Positions 36,131 through 49,419 of a stretch of 64,000 nucleotides of DNA are shown piece after piece (position 1 is the first letter of the stretch; every line of letters begins with the position of its first letter). Origin of the DNA: Tricholoma matsutake (lineage: Eukaryota > Basidiomycota > Agaricomycetes > Agaricales > Tricholomataceae); the NCBI GenBank assembly GCA_026075535.2, contig AP026543.1:12028001-12092000 (forward strand), written 5' to 3'. Below the pieces are notes generated by a model. The model saw nothing but the letters and a program-made list of their open reading frames with translations, was not told where the DNA came from and did no database searches. A program made the translations under genes and the position numbers.

Positions 36131-36525
36131 AGAACTGACATTACTCAATTGCATGCACAGATGACTTGATTGCAACATCTCCACCACTTCCCACTAATGC
36201 AACTACAAGTAACACCACCAGTACATCTACAAGACCCTTCGAGTCAACTGCCAATTTGTTGGAAGGAACTAGGCTTCGACAACTGCAGGAGGCAGCACAG
36301 CACTCAGAACATCGTACATTTCTCACTGCTTTCTTGCAGGCAGTGCACTGATTGTTGATGTCATATCATGATAGGTCCCTTTTTCACACATCATTTAACA
36401 TTCCAGTTCGACAGCGACAGCAAAGATTCAGATGGTGGCAAGTTATCACAAAATGAACATGATTTGCCAGTTCTGGAGCAGAGCTCAACCTCAGGCTATG
36501 TGTCCAAACATACATTTCTTCTGTG

Positions 36526-38607
36526 TAGGGTGTAGCATGGGTCACACTGTGGGTAAAACTTTACACACCACACCCACACCTGCCAACACCGCATCCATTC
36601 CAACACTGCAACCGTGGTGACAGGTTTTTACCATGGTCCATCATAAAATACTGCAGGTGCAACACCATGTATATACACCATGGTTTTAGTTATATGTTTT
36701 GCCTCGTATTCATTGTTTTATATTGCTAAGCATAGTGTATTTGTATTAACTACACCCTATATACAATGCTTAAGCTGCAGTCCATAATTTATTATCATTT
36801 GATTCATTGAATAACATGAGAGACGACACAAGTGTTAAAATTTTATTGAGCCAACTAAGTTCCCTCACACAAAGCAAGGAGGGGCCACGAAAATAATTAA
36901 TATCAAAAAGGAAAAAACCTCCCTCTTGTCGTCCTTCCTGTCAATCTGTTGTTGTTGTTGTTCCCCATGGCCTGTCCTCCCATTGTTGTCAATGTTGTCC
37001 TCCCCATCAATGCTCGCGGCAGTGATGGTGCTGCAGCTGTGGCCATCCTGTCCCCATCCCGGTCCCCATTCCCATCTTCATCTTCGTCTTCATCTGCAGC
37101 ACCCATGGTCCACCCTGTGAGCAGTTGCTCACAGTGGTGGGGGCTGGTGCTGGGTCATTATGGTGGTTTGGGGTGTGGTGTGGTGCCTTGTCATCCTGTG
37201 CGGGGGCTGCTGTCATCATTGTCATTGCCATCATCTTTGTCTTCATCGTCATCCCCATCATCCCTCCCTTGTAGTTGCCATTGTTGTTGTCCCCTGGTCA
37301 TTCCTCATTGTTGTCCCCTGGTCGTTCCTCATTGTAGTCCCCTGGTCGTTCCTCGTTGTCATGCGGTCCTGGATTGGTTGTCAGACCCTGTCGTTTCCCT
37401 CGTTGTTGTGGTCATTCCTCATTGTCAGCCCATCCCTGGCTCGCAGTGGCAATGGGGGGTGCTGGTTTGTGTGCATTGTCCTGTTATTGTTCCCCTCCAC
37501 ATCATCGTCATTCTGCTTGCTCCCTCTCCCCATCATCCCTGTACTTGTTGTTCCCCATTTTCACCCCGCAAGCAGTTGCTCATGGCCCTGCTTCAGGGAG
37601 CTGCAGTGGTCATCAGCTAGTGGAGGTGTAGGTGCATTAGATAGGGCTGTTGTGTCATTGTGAGATAAAACCTGTAGATAGTGAAAATAGTAGTTGAATT
37701 AAGAAAAACAAGAAACATCTATAAAAACCTACCTGGGGCCTGTGCCTTGTCCTCATCCTCATACCCCATCCCATCCCCCTGTTCACCTTCCCACCATTCA
37801 TTTGTTCAGTGACCGTGTGTGCCATCGGTTGTTGTGAGATAAGAGCTGTAAATAATGAAATGGAAGTAAGCTGAATGAAGAAAACAAGAAGGAAGAACTT
37901 ACCTGTGCCTAAATGACGCATATCTAGATGTCATTTGGGCCTGTGCCTCGTCCTTGTACCCCCGTCCCATCCCTGTCTTCCTGCCAATTGTTCATTTGTT
38001 TGTTTGTTTGGTGGTGGTGGTGGTGGTGGACCTTGGTGGCCATGTGGTCCCCTCGTCGTTGTCACTCACATCCCGTTTGGATGGGGAGGAGAGTGGCATT
38101 GCATCAGCAGCCATTGTTAAGCTGAAAACAGTGTAACCTAGCAAAAAGATCAATTTGTTAGTTAGTTGAAGAGAAAGAAACAAAGGACTTACTGGTAATT
38201 TGATGGGGGAAGTTGTCATGGTGAGAATGAAACTTTGATCTAGACAAGAAGGAGTGCAGATTATTAGTGAAATGGAGAAAGAACTTATCTGAGGGTGTTA
38301 TCAAGTGATGGTGGAGAGTGATAACAACAGTGTCGATCGATTAGTTGCATTCCCATGGTCTTGTTTTTTGCGATTAAGTATGGGCCACACTGAGCATTGC
38401 ACAACCAACCAAGAATGACATGAATAAATTAAGTGAAATTGTGATAAGTGATTGGCTAGCTGCCAACTTGGCAATACCGTGAAAACCTGTGACACTGTGT
38501 ATATGGGTGCAGTATCACACAGGTTGAGGATTTCAGGCACTGTACCCATACCTGTACACCTCGTGACCTAAACACTGCAGGTTTACCTGCACCCATGCTA
38601 CACCCTA
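36526..38607. mobile_element. hAT-like non-autonomous element, 8-base target duplication
   Basis: Terminal inverted repeats TAGGGTGTAGCATGGGT (36526-36542) and its complement (38591-38607). The TAGGG start fits the hAT consensus. CTTCTGTG flanks both sides (36518-36525 and 38608-38615), the 8-base duplication of hAT. The insertion splits a codon of the DUF6729-like gene, and the frame continues cleanly on either side. The 2.1 kb interior has GTC/ATC-rich simple sequence, palindrome modules and no transposase. Confidence 0.88.
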
Positions 38608-41571
38608 CTTCTGTGGACTCCAGCATTTATCCCCAGACTCAAAACAAATTTAGCTTGGTTTAAGCAGCCAAAATCTATGCTGGACTGGCTGTATCATTTC
38701 TTTGGTGAAACTGTCAGTCCATTGATCTTTTCCAAGGAGGGCCGACAGCTTGTGAAGCCTCGGCTTTTTACTGAGGGCAGGGACTATGCTCTGTCATCAT
38801 TCTGGATTCATTCGCACAACCCTGTCATGTCCCTGTCTAGCTACCATTTTGATCCACCTACCTTGTATCGTCCACGAGTTTTTCTATGGCTTCCACATTT
38901 CTTTGCAAAGGAGCTGCGATGTCCAACCTGTAGGACAGGGATTTTTGAGAAGAACAGTGCACTTACTCCTTGCAGAATCATGGATATTGAAGATAATTTC
39001 TACATTGTTACATGGGTGTACTACTGTCGTAAAGGCTGTCATTCTCACTTCCATGGCTGGAGTCACAAGCTCCTATCTTCACTACCTGCTTATTTGCACC
39101 TCGCATTTCCAGCAACCCTGTTGTATAGATCTGGTCTTTCTAATTGTGTAATTGCTCAACTTTGTGTTGGGAACCAGCACAAAATGGGTCCCCATGGTGT
39201 TCACTCACTTCTGTGCGAGATGCATACTCTCTGATTCAATACTCTTCAGGTGCAGTATCTTGAGGCTGCCTTTGAGCTGGTATGAAGATGGCAGGTAGAA
39301 GCAGACAAACTTCAAACTACAATGCACCAGTACTTCAATGATGCTATTCCAGCTTTTGGAAACTTCACAGACCAGGATAAATATGCAGGATTTGTACCAA
39401 GTGATTGTTATCTTGCTATGATGATGATGAAGGTCATAGAACGTGATGAATCTGATGCCAACCAACATACCACTTGTCTCCCACCTGACCAAATTGCAAT
39501 TGATGACTCCCATAAGGTATTTCTCTAGTGTAAGTTATCGAATTCAGATACTAAGTTATTAACAGATTAATAAGCATATTGCGAAGGTTGATGGAGTCCC
39601 AATTTTTGGTGCTTTGTTCACATGCATCACGCTACATCCATGCACAAGCATTGACATTGACGAAAGCTCATGAAGAACGGGTGGGGCCACTCTTAGGTAT
39701 TGCTCAGTCAATCAAGCTGTATGGCCATGCAGATCCAACAGTGGCATTCTCTGATGACCCAGTCAAAGTATGTCCAAGTCTGCTAATATCTCCAGTTGAA
39801 CAAACATTTGAGCATTTTGTGTAGGATAAATAGCTCATTTACTTTGTGTTTCCATCACTATCCCAGAATCTTACTCCTCTTGCAGCTGCCTATGGGTTTA
39901 CAGAACTGCAGCTCCCTTCTACTCTTCATATCTCAGTTTTGGAAACTATTGATCTTACTGAGAAAATGATGGCTTCCTTGCTCTCTCTGCTTGATATAAA
40001 TCCAGATGCATATCTCTGCATCAGTTTAGATGCAGAATGGAATGTATCAAGACATATTGGTGTTTCAATAATCCAGATTGCTCCTCATGATGATCCAGAT
40101 ACAATTTTTGTAATTCCTGTCTGTGTTCTATTAAATTCTAGACCTTGGCTGACATGTCACTCTAGGTTCACAAGTTCCACCAGATACCACCATCTCTTTT
40201 ATGACTTCTGATTTCTAACCATGTCTTCAAAATTGGGTCATCTATCAAAAGTGATCTTACATGGGTCAAGAAACAATTTCCTCAACTTGCTAATCAGGTA
40301 TCATTCAATACTATTGATCTAAAGGACTATTGTCTTCACTGTGGTATTATCTCAAGAAAGGAGTCAGGAAGTTTGGATCACCTCTTGGAGAAGACCACTC
40401 AGATGTATCTTTCAAAGGATGAGAATCTTTGCAAGACTGAGGACTGGGAGGTAAAAAAACATCGTGCTGATCTTCTTCACTATGCTGACAAGGATGTCTT
40501 CACCTCATGCATTATTTATGAGAAGGCCACTGAAGCTGCACCTTTGGATCGTGTTGAGTATGACTCTCCTGCTGGCACACAGATTGCAGTCCTTGTTCAG
40601 GAGGGGGGTGAGGTAGCAGCATATGGCAAAATTTCCTTGTTCCAGCCAGCATCTCTCAACAATATCAGAGTGAAGGTTCCAAGCAAGAGTTGGCTTGTTG
40701 TTGATGTTGAAACCATCATTATTCCTTCAGCTGCAGCAATTCTTCATATCTCTCATGACTCATCTCTGCCAAATACTCAGTGGACAAAGCCTGGTGCACT
40801 AACCTTGGCCCAACTGCAAGGAGCATCCTCTACCCCTGCTTTTCAAGTTGTTGTACCTCTCTCTCTTCTTGATTTTGATCGCCGTAAACAGGTATGCATA
40901 TTATATTTTTGACAAAGTAGCTCTTATCCTTTCAATTTTCCTAGTTGACTACTTCTCCAAGTTGTTGTTTCTCTTCATCTTCCTCCAGTGCACCAGCTGC
41001 TGCCACTGCCCCTGCTCAGCTTCATCCAATTATAGCTGAAGGTGGTGAAGCTGGAAATACTACTGTTTTAGACTCAGGTTTAGAGGAAGATGACAAAGAT
41101 GAAGATGTACAGATGCTAGAGGTGCACCATCTTGCAGATCCTGGTATTTCCTTTAGCTTCCATTTTATTCTACTCATCATTTACATATTTATGCTTAGAA
41201 AATACTGTTGGAGATGTTATTCACTCCACAGTTGTTGATTACAATATCAATTGAGCCCTCAAATCTCTTCAAGATATCATCAATTCACCACCAGACATGG
41301 CTGATCAGTATACAAGACCCAAAAAGGATATCTTTCATGTCTTTCATATGATTCCAACTCCTGTCAATAATGGTTTATGACCAGCATTTTTACAAGCTCT
41401 CCAAGATCATATTTGCATTGGGATCCCACTTCTCATGATGAAGTTGATGCAGTTTGTCACAAATCATTCAATCTTACATTTGACCAGATGCTTTTATGAA
41501 ACCCTTGCTTCATCAGAGAGTGCACCCCATGCTATGCTCCCCCCCTAGTGTGCTCAGTCATGCTATCCAGT

Positions 41572-44046
41572 GGAGACATGACTACTGGAGTAGGTGCCCA
41601 CACACCCTACTCCATCTGCCCATCTCCCAAATGGTGACATCCTCGTCACCGGAGAAAAAAGAGAAACAAGAACAGTAGGTATAAAAAATAATGTAGCAAT
41701 GAAGCTAAGAAAATTCCACGGTTGATAAAAAAAATATGACTAGAAACAACTCAACACAGTGGTGTCCATCCCAAAGCATGAAGGGCATGGCTTAAGTCGA
41801 TGAGACGGGGGGTCTTGATCCCAGTCAAGCTTTGGAGCAGGAGGAGCAGGAGGAGCAGGAGGAGGCGGTGCTACTCCAAAGGGCACAATGATGACAGGTC
41901 ATCCTGGTCCAATACCGGAGGGATGGCATCGAGTGATAAAAGGTTGAGCTAAATTATAAAAATTTCGAGACGGAAAAAATTGTGGGGGGGCTCATCATTG
42001 CCTTGTTCGTTGTCAAAGGGTCCCAAATGGCTGTGTACAGCCTGTCTTCAGAATCAAGAGACCCTGCAGTGGCAGATACATGTTGGGTGGGGCTGGCATC
42101 GATGCTGCATCTTCGGCCCAGTCAAGACAGGTGGGTACAGGTGCTGAACATGTCAGCCCAGGGCTCAATGGGATTTCAACAAGAGATGGGGGTGGCAAAA
42201 CAGCAGCAGAGGGGGATTTGGATACAGCAGCAGCTGTGAAAGGTGCAGGAGATGGCAAAACAACTTGTTTGGGGCCGAGCTGGGGTGAACTGGGGCAGAT
42301 GTGCTGTGAAAGGGAAACAGGGGGTGAACAGAGAGAGTTCCGGGGCATGGGCAACATTGTCGATGACATGGCAGGGGTACACGATGTGGGTGGTAGCAAA
42401 ACAACACATTCCCGAGGTGTCTGGGGCAAGCACGGTGGTATGAACAGGTCTGGGGGGTGTTCAGACAGGCTAGAGGGCGTATCTTGTAGTCCTCCAGCTG
42501 CGGCATGTAGCTCAGAGTAGGGCAGGGCAGGGGAGAACACGGTCATTGTCAACACGTGCATCAATGACGTGGCAGAGGGCATGGATGCATGAGGGATTGA
42601 CATGGGCTCATTGTGGATAACGGGGGTCTGGTGAGCAGGTTGGGGAGAGGTGGGTGGTGTATGAAGCTTCTTAGGCGATCATTCAGAGTTTTGGGGGGAG
42701 CAGGTTTGTTTCATTGAGTTGACAATGTGTTTTGACAAGCACACCTGCTTGTCATCACGTAATGTTGTTGCCTGGGCTATAGACCATTTTTGTATGTCAT
42801 TTGGGACCTGGCAATCAGTATATAGCATGGTAGCGGTTGTTTGCATGCTAGACGAGACCTTAGTTGTCGTTTTTTGGGTGGTTGCAGCAGTTTCCATTGC
42901 CGTTGTTGGCTGTGCCATGGTAGTGGTAGTAGGCCATTCTGGACAAGAGACGAGGGGCTGTATAGTCTGCAGGGAGCCTATACATCGACTTGGCAGGGTA
43001 TAGCATCATTTCAGAGGTGTTTGGGGCTGGATTGAAGTTGTGGAGGGGGTTGTGGTGGCCGTTGTCAACAATGTTGCCAGCATTGACAACATTGATGGGG
43101 GCTGTGCAGGTGTCATTGGCAGTGACGGCTCGGTGGGGGTTTTGTCAGTGAGGGGTGTCGTTTGCGCAGCGGTGTCAGCAGTAGTGTTAGAGGTGGTTTG
43201 AGTGCTCGAAGTGGCAGTGCAATTGGCCATCGTTTGGGTGCTCGAGTTCGTTGTCATCGGCTCTGCTTGTGTGGCAGCACACTGATGGTCAGGGGCTGGG
43301 TTGGTCTGCATGGCCGTCTCGTTGGTTGTGGCAGTGGTTTTGGTGCATGGTTCTGTTGTCTGCTTTCTTTTGCACTCCTCGTGTCCATCCTTTATTCCTC
43401 CTCAGTAGGCCTCATCTAGTCTTTCCTCTACTTCTTCGCCCCATTGCTTGTAGGCTTCCATGTAGCCTGCTTGAAAAATCCTGTATGCTTGGTGGTGGCT
43501 GTTTGTCATCCAAGTGGTCTAGAATGTAATTTATTAATTTTTTGAGTGTGCAGCTCGCTTTGTGTGCAGTGCGTTCTTCCATGGTCATGAACAGGACATC
43601 GAGGGAAGCTGTTCCAGTACTAATAATGTCCATTTTCGGGCTTCTGTAAGTTCTGAGGCTGGCAAAACTGGGGCTGGGGCTGAGACTGTAACTGTAACTG
43701 GGGCTGGGACTACTGGGACTAAGACGGGGACTGGGACTAGGGACCTGAGAGCTGGAAACTGAGTTTCTGACCAAACAAGAAGCTGGATGTGCCGTGATGT
43801 GGCACACAAGAATGACAGCCAGAGAGCACCAGAGAAAAAGCAAAAGTCACAAAGGCAAGCTAAGCAGTGGTGAGTGCGTCGAATCACACTCTCATCACCA
43901 AGATGGAGATGTGCTGAGTCTCCTAGGCTCTAGCTATGCCCAAGATGACGTAGTTGTAGTGATATTGTGACTATGTACATGTGTGACTGTCTACTGACTA
44001 GGTGATCATGTGACTACTGGAGTAGGTGCCCACACACCCTACTCCA
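41572..44046. mobile_element. 2.5 kb insertion with identical 36-base palindrome-containing ends
   Basis: A 36-base sequence (41579-41614 and 44011-44046) occurs in direct orientation near both ends. It contains the imperfect palindrome TGGAGTAGG...CCTACTCCA, so each end also reads as an inverted repeat of the other. CCAGT (41567-41571 and 44047-44051) flanks it, and the DUF6729 frame resumes after the second copy (PPPSVLSHAIQ before, FNIDTFGDAV after). The left end has about 7 extra bases before the 36-mer. Class is uncertain: it does not fit LTR, hAT or Helitron rules neatly. Confidence 0.7.
42013..43843 (-). CDS. Possible low-complexity protein gene inside the 2.5 kb element
   Basis: Consecutive minus-strand frames (43843-43412, 43311-43006, 42918-42679, 42603-42013) are all rich in Ser, Thr, Pro and Gln, suggesting one spliced or broken gene. 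The first has a hydrophobic N-terminus, a Pro/Ser repeat, then a more ordered piece ('MEERTAHKASCTLKKLINYI'). No domain was recognised and no transposase motif was seen. Compositional bias could also produce such frames by chance. Confidence 0.35.
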
Positions 44047-45677
44047 CCAGTTCAACATTGATACTTTTGGAGATGCTGTTGATGCATGAGGCAATCAACT
44101 CTTCAGTGAAAAAACCTGGCAGAAAGCTCATAGCATTCTCAGGTTGGCCAAACAAGGCTATCTTTCAGATGTCGAGGGAGTTGTTCTGTATGAAAAGGCT
44201 GGAATTGATAAATATGGACTACAGAATTGGAAGTGTCTGTGAGGGACAAATAATGTTGAAGGTGGTCCTTATGGTGACATTTACTGTAAATTTGGTGCTC
44301 TTCATGGTATGTATCTGTTATATTTTACTGGCAATATCTCTTAATTTATCTTTGTGAGTAGCTGGGCCTCATCTGGCTGTCAACTGTCTGACTGATCACC
44401 GCACATGGTATAATCTCCAGGTTCATGTGGTATTTGTAATATTTGTAACATTTCTGAAATAGTTATAGGCATATGCCAAGCATTGTTTTGGTGTTAACTG
44501 GGACTATCACCACAATGTGGGGTTGATAAATTGTACCTCATTTCTTCTGAACTATATGTCTGATATTTTGGATGGAGCTCATGAGTATGGTGATTGGATA
44601 AATGGAGATTTGTATGAGAAAATGACTGAGAGGTTTGGCATTTGCACCTTTCCTGGTATGTAGTATTTACTCTGAATACTACAGGATTTTCAAACTTACT
44701 TCAACTATATTTCTTAGAATCACTCCAAGTATGTTTGGGAATGGAGCCATACAGTGACGCAGCTGCTCAGCTCTTCAAACTTAATTCCAGTGATGACTGG
44801 CTTTGAAAGCGGCAAGGTCTAGCTCTTCCTGCTCTCCCATCCATGACTCTAGAGTCCCGCCACTACTTTTTCAGCAAGATACGAGTCTTCACTGGTCTTG
44901 CTGGCTCAAATGGGAAAGGTAAAATCAATTACGAGGCTTTTGCACAGGAGTGGAACCAATCAGCCAGTGGAAAAGATTGTTTCTATGTCACCACAGATGT
45001 TCTTTCTGTGTATGCAAAGTCTTGGGAGAAGATCACCAACATTCAGGCATCACAGGAAATCATTTCTCACCAGATGGAAACAATTCACAAAACCAGCACA
45101 ATTTTTGCTGCAATCCACCAATCATTTCCTAATTTTCTCACAGATACACCTACCTCTGTACAGCCATCCCAGGGCCTCATTGACTTGGACCATGACTCAT
45201 TGGTCCCTCCATCTCTCTCTGTTGATTTGCCTATATCTCTGCCCCATGTTCCCATTCCTTACATTCCTCCCAGTCCTCCTCATCCACTTGTCCCTCCTCC
45301 ATCTGAAGATCAATCTGACACCCCAAGTATGCCACCAGTGTTGCCTTTGATATTTGTGCCACCTAGCAACATCACATGCACTGAAAGTCAGGATTCTATG
45401 TGTGTAATCAAATTTCTGATTCTATCAAGTGTCTAACTCAATCAGATGTAATAGAAACTCTGAAAATACTCAGCCAAAGAAATGCCATCGAGTCATTCCA
45501 GATGATCAATGCAGACGCATGACAGTTCGTACCTGCCATCGTTGCCGAGAATAGGAATGTCCAGAGAACAGTGATATTCTGAAATGTCAAAAAGAATGCA
45601 CTGTCCCTTGTAAGAAATGCAATCAGTTGAGTGGTTGTCAAGGTGTAGATAATGGAAGGGTTTGCACCTTGTCACAG

Positions 45678-46314
45678 GTATGTTGAGCAGGTTACAAGTT
45701 GCATGGGTTTCTGCATTTCAAGCGGGGATGCACTGCCAGTGATGGTTACATAATCTCTTCTTTTTTTAATTCTTTTTTTTTTGGTTTGTATCAATTTATA
45801 CCCAGTACATTGGTCGGAAAACCTCAGAATCCCTCACGGTGAACAAACAGTTTAAACACAGTTATTATGCACAGCATGTCACATGTTTTCTCGAGGGTTT
45901 TCAGTCGTGGTTATGTAATTGTTTTTCACGTGACATACCGTCCACACCTAGCTCCTGGACTCCTACTAGTAGGACTGGTTCCGGATTGCTTGAACCCCCA
46001 TCAGCCACAACACCCGGGCCGGCCATACAGCAACGAGCAACAAGCGCCGCCAGTGAACTGACCACAACCACTGCAGCTAGCATGGAGGTCCTGCAACAGA
46101 AATCTCACCAGCGCAAGTAGTACCAGCGACGCAGATGCCTGATAGCTGCACGTAAAGATCGGCATAGGGATGGCCGTACATACTGATACCAGAAAAAAAT
46201 TATAGAAACGTGCAATGATCCATGAAAAAAGAGAAACAAAAATGTATTGCGGAGTTTATCCCGATTCTGAAGTATACTAGTACGTTTCATATCTGTCTGA
46301 TACCAGTCAGATGA
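45678..46314. other. Spacer with left copy of a 67-base dispersed repeat
   Basis: No gene recognised. 45872-45938 (starting CAGCATGTCACATGTTTTCT) is matched in reverse orientation by 60462-60528 with one substitution and two single-base indels. Confidence 0.8.
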
Positions 46315-49300
46315 TTAGTCGTTCGTCAATCTAGGGCGCCTTGGTCGGGCTTCCCCGACAGATTTGATCACTTTACTCTCCTCGTCGACGTGTTCTTTTG
46401 TGGCACTAGTCACCACTTGCCGGATTTCTAGGTCGGTGTGTTGGAGCATAGCCTGGAATGAAGCTTTGAATTCCGCCTCGCGCTCCTTCATTTCACTGTC
46501 GAAAGTTTCCTTCTCCTACAGCGGTGCATCAGTTCATTGAAAACGCCTAAAAAGTGCCTGGAAACAGACTTCATCCAGGACCCTCCGCATTCCTTCGGAG
46601 GTTTCAGCAGCCCACCGTTTGATCTCCGTGCAGTGCGTTATCATGATCGCCTTCTTATGGTTATCGCTGTCGTCAACAAATGGGGGTATATTGAAGAGCA
46701 AACCCATGCCGGCGGAGATGTGGTCTTTATACAGCCTTCTGCAGACCTGGACAGTGAAGAGCCAGACATGAATAATGATCGCACTGAAAATTAGAAAGGG
46801 GATCACCAGGGCGAGGCGGTTCATGACGTATTCTACCTTACTGGCGTTGAGAGCGTGCTTGGCCAGGATCTAGAGAGGAAAAATGAAATAGTTCCCGACG
46901 TGCATGCATGGCATAACGTACTGTACGGTTGTACTCGTTCATTGAGATACCACCGACGGAGGGGTTCTTCGTTTTGTCCAGAACGTGCTGAGCAGTCTCA
47001 CGGAATTTATTGAATGCGGTCGTGAGTGTGACATCCACAGAATTGGCGATGATCTGGAAAAAGTCGCGCAGGTGCTCCAACTGGATGACAAGCTGCGAAA
47101 GGAGCGCAACGGCCTGGATGAGGGTTTCGCGAACTTTGTCCCACTTCACGACAACAAGAGGTGCGGTCAGCTTCTGAAGCGAAATACGATGGACAAACGT
47201 ACATCTACTTCTTGAATGTTCAGCTTCGCCAACTCGCCTGCAAACTTGCCAAGGTTCTCCGTAATTTGCTGCATGTCTTCGTTGGCCTTTTGGTAAAGTT
47301 GCTGGGCGGACTCAAGCTGCTGCGACGTGATATTGACGTTGAACTGGGCGTTCTCGACAGCAAGCTTGAGGACAGCAGCGTTCTCGTCGCCTCCACTGGG
47401 AACCTGAGGACTATTGACCTGCATTGGGTTAGCAACCGGTGACTTTTTCGTCTTGTTCGCAGCGGAAGCAACGATCTTGTCTGCGTCGGCCTTGAGGGTC
47501 TTGACTTCCGACGTGATCTCCTTGACTCGAGGCTCCATCCGCTTCTCACTGTAATCCTTGATCTCCGCGGAAAGCTGGCCAATGGCTATCATCGTCAGCA
47601 GTAGACATGAGCGGGGGGAGAACACACCTTAACAGCCTGGTCGATAATACGTTTACCTTCCTTTGCAAGTTTCGACGAGCCATATTCCGCCGACTGAAGA
47701 TCCTGTAGTTGATTATCGACATACTTTAAGCCAGACTTCTCAGACGCATTGGTTTGCTTGATGTCGTCCCAGTCCACGGCTCCGCCCTGGCCTGAAGTAA
47801 GGACATTGACAAAATAAATGAGTGCATCGCGAATTCCGTCGGCGTTGACCATGATGTGGTCTTCTAGCTCATCTGCCTTATCCTTCAGGGTCTGCTTGGC
47901 CTCATCTTGTTTGGCGAGTTGTCCTGGCGTGGTTTTTGGATCGTTGTCGAGCGCTTTGTCGATAGCGCCGTTGATCTCAATGGCAGCAAGCTTCCAGCAG
48001 CAAGTAGTATCAGCGGCTGGCTTGGGATTGATAGATGTTTACCTTGCCCATCGTCATTTTATGCTGAATGAGTGCATTGACTCCCGTTGTACTGCCGGAA
48101 GAAACAGCATTGGAATGAGGATCTGATGCCCGAAAAAAACACGTACGCGAGGTCCTGTGGTATGATACACAAAATATATCAATGGATTAGATCAAGAGGC
48201 GCCACTTACCGTGAGCTTTTGAGCGATTTGCATGCCGCTGATGAGTGACATCAACGGTTATGTTACGTAGAGATCGTTGAACATACATAAGCTGCCCAGC
48301 TAAAACGTTTCTTATCTCAGGACGAGCTCAACCAACACAAAAAGGAGTAAGACATACCTGTAGGCACATTGTTGAGCGCATTATCAAATCTCTTGTCTGC
48401 CTGCATAAAGGGAAAACATTAGATAGGGCACGGCGAACATTTTAACTGTCACTTGCATTTGAAACATATTTCTTCATCTCGTTTAGATATTTCTGTTGCT
48501 GGGTAGATCGAGTCTTTTCGGCATCTTGGCGTGCCTTCAAGAGCGTTTCCTTAAGCTCGATGTCCTTGGCTTTCTTGTCGGCGTCATGCTTGGTTGCGGT
48601 TACTTGGATGTTCATCTCCATACAGAGGTGGAGAAGGTCCTCAAAGCCCTTGACAGTATTGTCGACGATATCGCTACACCTGTGGGTTTTGCTCTTGAGG
48701 TTGCCGAGCAAGCCCGGTAGACTTTCGTGGATCTCAGTAAGGCGCTCCTGAGGGCTCATAGAATCCATGTTCTGCTCGAAGAGAAGATCCATCACTTCGT
48801 TGATATCCTCTGGAACGAGGCAGAAGGACGTTAAGCTGATGTAGCAGAAACGATTGCTTACCCTGGAGAAGATCGCATTGCTTGTGGAGCTCGTCCATGT
48901 TTGTGTTACCTACAGCGAGATGAACAGTCAAGATTGTAGAAAAAAAAATGAATGGCGGTCATACTCTTTCCAAACGCCTCAACGCCAGCGAGGCGCAGTT
49001 GGACGACGGCTGCGCGGAAGCTTGGGTTACTGATTTTAGACTCGCCATTAGTGGGGAGCACCAGCTGGCGGTACTCAGTCGTTAGAATTGGTCGAGAAGC
49101 ACAGTGGGCATATATACATCGAAGTCAGCCTGCAGACCGACGAGTGTGAGTTCGGCGAAGATACTGATGGCGCTCGGTGCGGGGACGATGAGATCAGCCC
49201 TGAGAAGCATACACTCAGCAAGATCTAGAAGAAAGCGACGATGTCAATGGCGAACCATTTGATGTCGTACTGTGAAAACGAGGGTTAGAAAGAGGAGAGA

Positions 49301-49419
49301 CAGGAAGAGATGGCCAAACATGCCCAAAGCATGCGAGCTTGATCGCGAATATCTTGGTTGGCATTCTGCTTGGAGTCGAGGTTAGCATTGAAGTCGTTCA
49401 GGAGCTCCGAGTGGGTCAT
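46315..49419 (-). CDS. Large helical/coiled-coil protein, unknown function (paralogue group A)
   Basis: Starts at 49419 (MTHSELLNDFNANLDSKQNA) and is spliced through many short introns to a TAA at 46317-46315. The last exon reads 'EKETFDSEMKEREAEFKASF' to 'RRPRLTND'. Almost the whole protein is predicted helix: 'DINEVMDLLFEQNMDSMSPQ', then a Lys/Glu-rich coiled coil (DKKAKDIELKETLLKARQDA). A Gly/Ser-rich break lies near 48100 ('SNAVSSGSTTGVNALIQHK'). Further helices are 'VENAQFNVNITSQQLESAQQ' and 'IQLEHLRDFFQIIANSVDVT'. Its C-terminal half has the same order of segments as the gene at 57374-60406. Long helical bundles of this kind occur in fungal proteins of unknown role; a pore-forming-like fold is possible but unproven. 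No breaks seen. Confidence 0.65.

Larger units (their letters stand above)
36150..45677 (+). pseudogene. DUF6729 / RNase D-like 3'-5' exonuclease fusion gene, broken by two transposon insertions
   Basis: Coding pieces: to 36525, 38608-41566 and 44051-45677. After the first insertion the frame reads 'WTPAFIPRLKTNLAWFKQPK' and 'YRPRVFLWLPHFF'. A Cys pair (CPTC), 'YYCRKGCHSHFHGWS' and 'VGNQHKMGPHGVHSLL' follow, a DUF6729-type zinc domain. A DEDD exonuclease domain comes next: 'CISLDAEWNVSRHIGVSIIQ' (D-x-E), 'SSIKSDLTWVKKQFP' and 'YADKDVFTSCI'. The last part has 'IDKYGLQNWKC' and 'GTNNVEGGPYGDIYCKFGALH', a Pro-rich linker and a Cys-rich tail. TGA codons replace expected Arg at 41378-41380, 44087-44089, 44240-44242 and 44804-44806. 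The family is multi-copy in mushroom genomes and of unknown role; nuclease activity is inferred from motifs. The start is uncertain. Confidence 0.68.

Noticed and set aside
41836..41865. GGAGCA repeat as a functional element
   Set aside because: A short simple-sequence run inside the 2.5 kb insertion with nothing else to support a role.
41579..44046. A TRIM-type mini-retrotransposon with 36-base LTRs (TG...CA)
   Set aside because: Bases flanking the 36-mers do not form a direct duplication, and the host frame implies a border a few bases further left.
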